Positions 1 to 6,129 of a DNA stretch of 6,356 nt are shown in pieces. The stretch comes from Bacteroidales bacterium UBA1733 (GTDB taxonomy: Bacteria; Bacteroidota; Bacteroidia; Bacteroidales; UBA3663), in NCBI GenBank assembly GCA_002315795.1, contig DCIF01000071.1:1-6356 (forward strand), given 5' to 3'. The notes below the pieces were generated by a model, which did no database searches, was not told the DNA's origin, and saw nothing but the letters and a program-made list of their open reading frames with translations. Position numbers and translations under genes: made by a program. Positions within the stretch are counted from its first letter, which is position 1; every line of letters begins with the position of its first letter.

Positions 1-1106
1 ATCAGACGCTTGTAGGTAGGGATGCAGTAATCGCGTGGATTGACGGTCATATCATCAAACGACTGTACGAACCAGATGTTCTCTTCGCTGAGTTGTTTGA
101 TCATTACGTCAGAAATATTGACGTCGGCAAATGCCTCACAGGTTGGGTAGGCAGCGGCGAAATAGCCAGGGTTGCGGAGCAGCATGTGCATGGTCATGAA
201 GCCACCGTTCGAGCAGCCACCGATGTAGATACGGTTGCGATCCACATCAGGATTCAGTGTTACATAATTGTCGATGCATGACTTGAGGACATCGGCATAG
301 ATCGAAGGATAGTTGCCACTGCCGAAGCCATGTGCAGACACCATCCAGGCTACCGGACACTGTACAGCAAGGACGTAGGCTCCCTTCTCGCCACCCTCGG
401 TAGTGAAGTGCTGCTGGATGTCGTTGCGGATGAGCGACACTACCTCGTTGCCCATCAGTTCGATAGACACATCGGTGCCGCCTTCACCCATGCCGTGCAG
501 CCAGATGATGAGAGGGTTCTTCTGACCATCGAAACGAAGTGCCGATGGCTCGTAAGCACCATAGGTAAGGGTCTCGTCGCCAGGGCGACCGGTAGAAGGA
601 CCTGTAAAGGTACCGCGGCTGAAGTAGTCAGATTCGCTGAGGAAGTTGCGGAGTGCATGGGGTGTCTCGCAGTCGATGGCCGTATATTTCTTACCTCCTG
701 CCTTGAGGGTCTTGCCTTTCTGCAGCTTGACGCTGATAGGATATTCTGTGCTCCAGGTGCCCATCATACCCAACGAAACGAGAGGTGCCGCCTTGCGATC
801 TGTGCTTACCTCAAGACCAAGCGCCAAATAATCACCGCCATCGGCCCACTGGCCACGGTCATCGCAAGTGTATGCGATTTTTACTTTACGATCAATGCCA
901 TTGGTCTGTACGGCAAAGGCACTGGCATCGACAGCATCGAGCTTCTGCTCAGGTTTGACTACGACAAGATTAACTGAGGTCGAAGCCTCATAAGCATTGA
1001 TGTGAACTACCTGATGGTCCATCTTAAGCGTCTGTGCGCCTGCACCTGCTGCTACAGAAAATGCCATGGCAGCAAGTAATGTTCTGATACTTTTCATTTG
1101 ATTCAT
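1..1106 (-). CDS. Secreted alpha/beta-hydrolase (esterase or prolyl-oligopeptidase-like peptidase), C-terminus cut by window edge
   Basis: An uninterrupted reading frame of 368 codons runs from an ATG at 1106 off the left edge. Residues 1-24 are a signal peptide: Lys5 and Arg8, a hydrophobic Ala-rich core, then a likely cut after Ala-Gly-Ala before Gln25, so the protein is exported. Residues about 26-140 form a beta-rich, Ig-like N-terminal domain. The hydrolase domain starts near Tyr182 (YGAYEPSALRF). It shows the oxyanion-loop motif WLHGMGEGG (His204-Gly205), the nucleophile elbow GGCSNGGF with Ser299, and the catalytic acid region SFDDMTVNP (Asp351 or Asp352). The catalytic His should lie just beyond the window, so roughly 40-70 residues are probably missing. 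This layout resembles esterases such as Thermotoga EstA and predicted peptidases of the COG4099 type; the substrate cannot be told. A second Met at residue 4 is also a possible start. No Shine-Dalgarno sequence is seen. The 33-bp gap to the upstream gene allows cotranscription. Confidence 0.88.
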   Translation of the reverse strand, partial: MNQMKSIRTLLAAMAFSVAAGAGAQTLKMDHQVVHINAYEASTSVNLVVVKPEQKLDAVDASAFAVQTNGIDRKVKIAYTCDDRGQWADGGDYLALGLEVSTDRKAAPLVSLGMMGTWSTEYPISVKLQKGKTLKAGGKKYTAIDCETPHALRNFLSESDYFSRGTFTGPSTGRPGDETLTYGAYEPSALRFDGQKNPLIIWLHGMGEGGTDVSIELMGNEVVSLIRNDIQQHFTTEGGEKGAYVLAVQCPVAWMVSAHGFGSGNYPSIYADVLKSCIDNYVTLNPDVDRNRIYIGGCSNGGFMTMHMLLRNPGYFAAAYPTCEAFADVNISDVMIKQLSEENIWFVQSFDDMTVNPRDYCIPTYKRL

Positions 1107-1139
1107 AGTGTTGTGTGTTTGATATGTGGGAAAAATATG

Positions 1140-2978
1140 TTATCTTTTGTCCAGATCGTCGAAGAGATGCTGCAGATAGGCCTTACCCCAGCGTTCGGCC
1201 TTGTGCTCAGGGTCATGGCTCCACTTGAGAGGCACACCATCCTGCTCATTATCCTGCACATATAGACAGGAGTCGGTGATCAGACCAAAGCCATCGGGGA
1301 AGTCATAGAAAGCAAATGGACGATGATCTGAACTGAGCAGATTGTGACTGAAGTTGAAAGCACTGTGATCAATACCAAGCTGCGCCAGAAGCGTGGCGGC
1401 CAGATCAGTCTGCTGACCCAGGACATCGATGACCTGCGGCTGAGCGATGGCTCCACCTAACCATACCATCGGGATGTGATAGCGGAGCGGATCAGGACGT
1501 TCAAGGTCAGGATAGGTGCAGCAATGGTCAGGGAGTGCAATCAGGAGCAGATTGTCCCATGCTGACGTGGCTTTCAATCGGTCAATGAAGTCTCCAAGAC
1601 AAGAGTCAGCATAGGCAAGCGAATTGGCAAAAGGATGCTCAGGGATGCGGTTGAAGTCAGGTACATCGAAAGGCTCATGGCTACTGAGCGTGAGTGCTAC
1701 CTTCATCCAATGGTCAGACCTTTCCTGCTCGACTTCCGACAACAGAAAGTCGTACAGATAGCCATCAGGGACACCCCATTTTGAGATCTGCTGATCTTTC
1801 GGGAAATCAGTATTACCATAAATACGTTCAAAGCCGCCAGCACTCAGGAATCCTTTCATATTAGTGAAGTTGACATCACCGCCATAGACGAACTCAAGGT
1901 TATAGCCTTCCTGCAATAATGAGCGTGAAAGATACTGAAGGTGATTACACTTATTCTGCTCTTTCATCACCGTAGTCTTCGGCTGAGCTGGATAAGCCGC
2001 CAGGATAGACGCCACGCCACGGTCTGTGCGCCAGGAATTGGCATAGAAGCGAGTAAATGCCACACCTTCCTGATATAACTGCGTGAGACAAGGCATGACG
2101 CGAGGGTCAGCCTCATCAGGATAAAGAGCGGTCAATGCACCTCCGGAGAAACCTTCGAGAATCAACAACAGAATGTTGGGACGAAGGTTATTATTTATTA
2201 TTTGATTATTATCATTTACCATCTTATCTGGAGTCAATAACTCCTGGTAAGATGACTTACATTCCTCATCGCTCATAAAGCGATACATCTGGCCATAATC
2301 CTGCCTTCTGGAAACAGAATAAATAAATGAGAAGACGGGGTTGACAGCTGCTTGATTGAGCATCATCTCGTGACTGAAATAAGCACGGCCAATGTTCATG
2401 GTCGATTCGGTCACACCACCACGGATGGCGATGAAACAGCAACCGGAAAGCAGTATACCAGCAAGCGTGCAGCCTATTCGTGCAGGCCAGCCACAGACCG
2501 TTGCCGTCTTTCCAGAGAACAGTTTATGTAAACCCATGTAGGCCAAGCCGACAATAACGGCAAGCACCAGAAAAGCCAAGAGATACTGACCAAAAGATAC
2601 CTGTGAAAGGGTCTCACCCGGAGAGTCGGAAAGATAAATGAGCGGTGTGGCATCGAGACGGAATCCCCAATAACTGAACAGCTCCAGATCGACCATCCAT
2701 AGCAAAGCCAGTGGCACACTCATCAGTGTAAAATACCACCGGCAGAAGCTATTAAACCAGTGGCCGGATACCCAGATGTGTACCAAGCTGACCAATAAAG
2801 GCAAGGCCACTACATAACCAGCTAATGTAAGGTCATGCGGCAAGCTGTGCCAGAGCACCTGCAACCAGTCTGACGTTGCAAAAGTGCCATAGACATCCTG
2901 GTGATAAAGCATGAATAGGAGTGTCTCAAAAAGAAACACCCCTATCAGACCTAAATATACGATGATCAGTTTTTTCAT
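1140..2978 (-). CDS. LTA synthase family (LtaS-like) membrane phosphoglycerol/phosphoalcohol transferase
   Basis: This 612-residue inner-membrane protein has about five hydrophobic helices in residues 1-190. A periplasmic alkaline-phosphatase/sulfatase-fold domain follows (about 266-560). Catalytic residues line up with LtaS: metal-binding Glu275 in LLLILEGFSGG, nucleophile Thr318 in SWRTDRGV, His434 in TLSSHEPF, and Asp484-His485 in ALPDHC. In Gram-positive LtaS a phosphoglycerol unit from phosphatidylglycerol is carried on the Thr. In a Bacteroidales host the acceptor is unknown, perhaps a periplasmic glycan or lipid. I start it at the ATG at 2978: it lies 11 bp after the tyrA stop and gives MKKLIIVYLG running straight into the first helix. 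A GTG at 3020 would add 14 polar residues and overlap tyrA by 31 bp, so it is less likely. The linker between membrane and catalytic domains is encoded by a very AT-rich tract (2188-2217). The family call is firm; the substrate is not. Confidence 0.9.
   Translation of the reverse strand: MKKLIIVYLGLIGVFLFETLLFMLYHQDVYGTFATSDWLQVLWHSLPHDLTLAGYVVALPLLVSLVHIWVSGHWFNSFCRWYFTLMSVPLALLWMVDLELFSYWGFRLDATPLIYLSDSPGETLSQVSFGQYLLAFLVLAVIVGLAYMGLHKLFSGKTATVCGWPARIGCTLAGILLSGCCFIAIRGGVTESTMNIGRAYFSHEMMLNQAAVNPVFSFIYSVSRRQDYGQMYRFMSDEECKSSYQELLTPDKMVNDNNQIINNNLRPNILLLILEGFSGGALTALYPDEADPRVMPCLTQLYQEGVAFTRFYANSWRTDRGVASILAAYPAQPKTTVMKEQNKCNHLQYLSRSLLQEGYNLEFVYGGDVNFTNMKGFLSAGGFERIYGNTDFPKDQQISKWGVPDGYLYDFLLSEVEQERSDHWMKVALTLSSHEPFDVPDFNRIPEHPFANSLAYADSCLGDFIDRLKATSAWDNLLLIALPDHCCTYPDLERPDPLRYHIPMVWLGGAIAQPQVIDVLGQQTDLAATLLAQLGIDHSAFNFSHNLLSSDHRPFAFYDFPDGFGLITDSCLYVQDNEQDGVPLKWSHDPEHKAERWGKAYLQHLFDDLDKR
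2188..2217. repeat. AT-rich low-complexity tract inside the LtaS-like gene
   Basis: Only 2 of these 30 bases are G or C, in a gene otherwise near half GC. On the plus strand it is built from overlapping TTATT/TTTATT words. On the coding strand it reads in frame as the polar linker VNDNNQIINNN between membrane region and catalytic domain. Its composition resembles AT-rich intergenic repeats. Whether it is an insertion or simply a compositionally relaxed linker cannot be decided from one sequence. Confidence 0.5.
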
Positions 2979-2989
2979 TTCGCGAAAGA

Positions 2990-3772
2990 TCACTTCTGAT
3001 CCTTGATATTGGCGCGACACTGATTGATATAAGTCAGCAATCGCTCTGAGTCGTGCTGCTTGATGATATCCGAGAGTTCGGCCAGTCGCTCACAGATATG
3101 GTCAATCTGCTTAGGAGAATTAGGATTGAAGAGGATCTCGGTCAAAAGATAGTCATCTTCATTGAGCAAGCCCCGTGCAATAGCCATGTGCTTCTTGAAC
3201 GTCGTACCTGGTGCATCCTGTGGCTTCATCACGCCAGTAAAAGCCAGCGTTGAGACGAACGGGATACTCAGCGAATAAGCAATCGTCTCGTCATGCTCCT
3301 CGAAGGTATAGTCGTAGATGTTGAGCTTAAGCGAAGCATACACTTCACGGAAGAAAGCTTTGCCGAAAGGATCAGACTCCTTGATGATGACCGTATAGTT
3401 CTGGCTCAAATCGCTCAGATTGGCGAAAGTCGGACCGAACATAGGGTGAGTGGAGACAAACGGATGACCAGAAGCCGCATAGAACTCTGGCAGACCAGTC
3501 TTGACCGATGCTATATCAGAGAGCATACACTTCTTATTCAGATAGGGCAATACCTGTTCGAATGCCGGCAGCGTATTCTTGATTGTCACAGCATTGATCA
3601 ACAGATCAGGATCGAACTCCCTGATCTCTTCCATCGTAGTGAAACGACGGGTGTTCAGACAGTAACGGAGTTTCTCCGGATGGCGTGCATATACGGCAAC
3701 ATCATGATCCATGCACAGCGTATCGGCCATGAACATGCCCATCTTGCCAGCGCCTAAAATAACTATCTTCAT
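2990..3772 (-). CDS. tyrA: Prephenate (or arogenate) dehydrogenase, TyrA, without ACT domain
   Basis: TyrA oxidatively decarboxylates prephenate to 4-hydroxyphenylpyruvate, or arogenate to tyrosine, in the cytoplasm. The 260-residue protein begins with a Rossmann motif, GAGKMG (residues 7-12). It then has DIASVKT (86-92, with Ser89 and Lys91) and STHPMFGP (107-114), whose His109 aligns with the catalytic His of E. coli TyrA, and an EEHDETIAYS helix (158-167). The length matches a bare catalytic unit: there is no fused chorismate mutase (as in E. coli) and no C-terminal ACT domain (as in Bacillus), so tyrosine feedback must act elsewhere or not at all. The second beta strand ends VAVYARHPEK with no acidic residue, which is unusual for an NAD enzyme. 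The His of the HLPH/LRHF motif is replaced in LSIPF (168-172). The ATG at 3772 lies 3 bp after the stop of the DAHP synthase gene, so the two are probably translationally coupled. Confidence 0.93.
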   Translation of the reverse strand: MKIVILGAGKMGMFMADTLCMDHDVAVYARHPEKLRYCLNTRRFTTMEEIREFDPDLLINAVTIKNTLPAFEQVLPYLNKKCMLSDIASVKTGLPEFYAASGHPFVSTHPMFGPTFANLSDLSQNYTVIIKESDPFGKAFFREVYASLKLNIYDYTFEEHDETIAYSLSIPFVSTLAFTGVMKPQDAPGTTFKKHMAIARGLLNEDDYLLTEILFNPNSPKQIDHICERLAELSDIIKQHDSERLLTYINQCRANIKDQK

Positions 3773-3775
3773 AGA

Positions 3776-4846
3776 CTATGACCACTTATTAATCAACTGC
3801 ATCTGCTGGCGAACCGACTCACCATGCACTGCTTCAAAAACTTCCTTGATGAATTCTTCGCTCATACCGAGCGCAGCACCCTGCTGTGAACGCTGAGTGA
3901 GGATTTCATCATAACGGCCAGCCTGAAGGACAGGCATATCATGCTCTTTCTTAAACTCAGCAATCTCTTTACTGATGCGCATGCGCTTGGCCAGAATCTC
4001 GATGATCTTATCATCAATCTCATCAATCTGTGAACGCAGGTCCGTGAGACTCTCAGTGTGCACTGAAGCGTCGCGGATCACGAGTTCATCGAGCATCTGT
4101 TTTAAGGTCTCTGGCGTAATCTGCTGCTTAGCATCGCTCCATGCAGCATCCGGATTGCAATGGCTCTCGATGATCAGGCCATCAAAACCGAGGTCCATAG
4201 CCTGCTGCGACAGCGGCTTGATAAGGTCACGACGACCAGCGATGTGTGATGGGTCACAGATGATAGGAAGATTAGGATAACGACGACGCAACTCGATAGC
4301 GATGTGCCACTGTGGTACGTTGCGATAGATGGTCTTATCGGCAGATGAGAAACCACGATGGATCACACCAATACGCTGGATACCTGCGCGGTAAATACGT
4401 TCGATGCCACCAATCCAGAGCTCCACATCAGGATTGACAGGGTTCTTGATCAGTACAGGTACATCCTTGCCTTGCAATGCATCGGCAAGCTCCTGCATAG
4501 CGAAAGGATTAGCAGTGGTGCGAGCACCGATCCAGAGGAGATCTACACCGAAAGCCAGTGCAGCATCGACATGTGCTTTGGTCGCTACCTCCACACCGAC
4601 GAGCATACCTGTCTCCTGCTTCAGTTTCTGCAGCCATGGCAGGCCGATGACACCGACACCCTCAAAGCCTCCTGGCTTGGTGCGTGGCTTCCAGATACCG
4701 GCACGGAAGATCTTCACTCCCTGTGCAGCCAATGCACGGCCAGTAGCCAGTACTTGTTCTTCACTCTCTGCACTGCAAGGACCAGAGATCACGAGTGGTC
4801 GCTTGCAATCAAGCTGCGGCAGCAGCGGCAAAAAATTCATTTCCAT
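3776..4846 (-). CDS. Bifunctional 3-deoxy-7-phosphoheptulonate (DAHP) synthase / chorismate mutase
   Basis: This 356-residue fusion joins the first step of the shikimate pathway (PEP plus erythrose 4-phosphate to DAHP) to the branch-point step chorismate to prephenate. Residues about 1-250 are a short type I-beta DAHP synthase barrel: GPCS (22-25), RAGIWKPRT (48-56), GART (108-111), KNP (134-136), HRG (163-165) and DPSH (198-201). Cys24, His201, Glu227 and Asp238 fit the metal ligands; the His-Glu-Asp spacing of 26 and 11 equals that recalled for the Thermotoga enzyme. Residues about 265-356 are an all-helical AroQ chorismate mutase. Arg271, Arg288, Lys299, Arg311 and Gln348 have the spacing of E. 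coli Arg11, Arg28, Lys39, Arg51 and Gln88. This architecture is known from Prevotella nigrescens, where, from memory, the domains depend on each other and prephenate inhibits the synthase. A second Met at residue 3 could also be the start. TAGG seven bases upstream of the ATG is a weak ribosome site. Confidence 0.96.
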   Translation of the reverse strand: MEMNFLPLLPQLDCKRPLVISGPCSAESEEQVLATGRALAAQGVKIFRAGIWKPRTKPGGFEGVGVIGLPWLQKLKQETGMLVGVEVATKAHVDAALAFGVDLLWIGARTTANPFAMQELADALQGKDVPVLIKNPVNPDVELWIGGIERIYRAGIQRIGVIHRGFSSADKTIYRNVPQWHIAIELRRRYPNLPIICDPSHIAGRRDLIKPLSQQAMDLGFDGLIIESHCNPDAAWSDAKQQITPETLKQMLDELVIRDASVHTESLTDLRSQIDEIDDKIIEILAKRMRISKEIAEFKKEHDMPVLQAGRYDEILTQRSQQGAALGMSEEFIKEVFEAVHGESVRQQMQLINKWS

Positions 4847-4884
4847 ATAGAAACCTACGTGTTATTTACTTTGTATTAAATGTT

Positions 4885-4902
4885 CGCTATAGCGCTTTGC
4901 GC
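4885..4902. other. Overlapping small palindromes in the aminotransferase-DAHP synthase spacer
   Basis: The 68-bp spacer 4847-4914 contains a perfect 10-bp palindrome, CGCTATAGCG (4885-4894). It overlaps a short inverted repeat, GCGC-TTT-GCGC (4892-4902). Only one of the two could fold at a time. Neither is followed by a T-run on the coding (minus) strand, so this is not an intrinsic terminator. It could be a protein-binding site, an mRNA processing hairpin, or chance. Confidence 0.35.
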
Positions 4903-4914
4903 ATTTAACTCGCA

Positions 4915-6087
4915 TCAAAAGCCAGAGGCCTTGATACGGATAAGCGCTTCCTGCATCTTCTCAAATGGTGCACAAAGCGAGATGCGGACAAAGCGCTCTC
5001 CATTCTTACCGAAGATAAATCCAGGAGTCAGGAAGACACGTGCTTTATGAAGGATTGGCTCGGTAAGTTCCTCACAGTTAGCATACGAGTCAGGTATGCG
5101 ACCCCATAGGAAGAGACCTCGCTGCTTAGGATCATACTCGCAACCGAGATACTCCATGATACGCTCTGCAGCAATACGTCGTACGCGATAAGCCTCGTTG
5201 AGTTCTTCAAAATAAGATGCAGGATTGTTAAGAGCCGCAATAGCCGCCTTCATCATCGGACGGAACATACCGCTATCGACATTACTCTTCACACGCATCA
5301 CCCAGTCAATAAAGTCCTTCTTACCAACGACGATACCTTGGCGCCAACCTGCCATAGAGTGACTCTTCGACATGGAATTGAACTCCAGACAGATATCCTT
5401 AGCACCTTCGATCTGCATGATCGAAAGCGGTTCGTCATTCAGGATGAAAGAATAAGGATTGTCATTAATGATGACGATGTTATGACGTTTGCCAAACTCC
5501 ACAATCTTCTGCAGCAGTTCACGCGTTGCGCAGTGACCCGTTGGCATGTGTGGATAGTTGACCCACATAATCTTCACTTCATCGATATCGGGCATTGCCT
5601 CCAACGCCTCAAAGTCAGGTTCCCAATCGTTCTCGTAAGTGAGGTCATACTTGATGATCTCAGCTCCGACAAGCTTGCTCACAGAAGTATAGGTAGGGTA
5701 ACCAGGATCGGGCACCAGTACTTTGTCTCCCGGATTGAGGAAAGCCATACTGACATGCATAATACCCTCCTTCGAACCGATCAGTGGCAACATCTCAGTC
5801 TTTGGATCAAGGTCAACGTCATACCAGCGCTTATAAAAGCCACTCCAGGCTTCACGAAGCGCAGGCAATCCGGCATAACTCTGATAGCTGTGCGCATCAG
5901 GCTGCATAGCATCCTGCATCAGCGCCATAATGGTAGAATTAGACGGCATGAAATCCGGACCGCCAATACCCAGGCTGATCACGGGTTTACCGCCATCTGC
6001 ATTCATTTTTGCCACTTCCTTGAGTTTGCGACTGAAATAGTATTCCTGTACGTTACTGATCCTGTCAGCCGGACAAATTTCTTTCAT
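4915..6087 (-). CDS. PLP-dependent fold-type I aminotransferase, probably for aromatic amino acid (or prephenate) transamination
   Basis: This 390-residue class I/II aminotransferase probably performs the transamination of the pathway: phenylpyruvate and hydroxyphenylpyruvate to Phe and Tyr, or prephenate to arogenate. The inference comes from the operon, because sequence alone does not give the substrate. Visible motifs are GSKEG (104-108, phosphate loop), PDPGYP (126-131), Asp209 and Tyr212 in NDNPYSF (pyridine-nitrogen and O3' contacts), the Schiff-base Lys241 in SMSKSHSMAGWR, Arg249, and the carboxylate-binding Arg368 in RFVRIS. The usual NPTG motif reads MPTG (181-184), so the Asn that normally contacts PLP O3' is Met181. 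An upstream in-frame TTG at 6108 would start inside a tandem repeat. The ATG at 6087 (MKEICPADRI) is preferred; it leaves 42 bp after pheA. No Shine-Dalgarno sequence is seen; the leader is AT-rich. It ends with TGA, followed by a 68-bp spacer before the DAHP synthase gene. Confidence 0.9.
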   Translation of the reverse strand: MKEICPADRISNVQEYYFSRKLKEVAKMNADGGKPVISLGIGGPDFMPSNSTIMALMQDAMQPDAHSYQSYAGLPALREAWSGFYKRWYDVDLDPKTEMLPLIGSKEGIMHVSMAFLNPGDKVLVPDPGYPTYTSVSKLVGAEIIKYDLTYENDWEPDFEALEAMPDIDEVKIMWVNYPHMPTGHCATRELLQKIVEFGKRHNIVIINDNPYSFILNDEPLSIMQIEGAKDICLEFNSMSKSHSMAGWRQGIVVGKKDFIDWVMRVKSNVDSGMFRPMMKAAIAALNNPASYFEELNEAYRVRRIAAERIMEYLGCEYDPKQRGLFLWGRIPDSYANCEELTEPILHKARVFLTPGFIFGKNGERFVRISLCAPFEKMQEALIRIKASGF

Positions 6088-6090
6088 CGG

Positions 6091-6125
6091 TCTATTTTCA
6101 ATTATCAATTGTCAATTATCAATTT
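6091..6125. repeat. Heptamer tandem repeat between pheA and the aminotransferase gene
   Basis: On the plus strand, four consecutive 7-bp units TCAATTN (N = A, G, A, T) fill 6098-6125. A degenerate fifth unit, TCTATTT with one mismatch, lies at 6091-6097. The same tract can be read as two 14-bp copies differing only in the last base. It occupies 35 of the 42 bp between the pheA stop and the preferred ATG of the next gene, so it covers the place where a ribosome-binding site would be. Similar AATTGATAATTGA-type spacers are, as I recall, common in Prevotella and Bacteroides genomes. Confidence 0.85.
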
Positions 6126-6129
6126 GAAA

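Noticed and set aside
330..977. Plus-strand open frame of 215 codons at the left
   Set aside because: It is antisense to the hydrolase, whose motifs (HG loop, GCSNGG, DDMTV) and signal peptide are all in one continuous minus-strand frame.
1130..1137. TATTTTTC on the minus strand as a Bacteroidetes -7 box (TAnnTTTG) for the hydrolase
   Set aside because: The last base mismatches and no TTTG -33 element is found at the right distance, so it is no better than chance in an AT-rich gap.
1107..1139. Terminator between the LtaS-like gene and the hydrolase
   Set aside because: No GC-rich stem is present; the short run of T on the minus strand stands alone.
2979..3020. GTG at 3020 as start of the LtaS-like protein
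   Set aside because: It would overlap tyrA by 31 bp and put 14 polar residues before the first membrane helix; the ATG at 2978 follows the tyrA stop closely and starts MKK plus helix.
6088..6108. TTG at 6108 as start of the aminotransferase (seven extra residues)
   Set aside because: The extra codons come from the heptamer repeat, the start codon is rare, and the ATG at 6087 gives the usual N-terminus and length.
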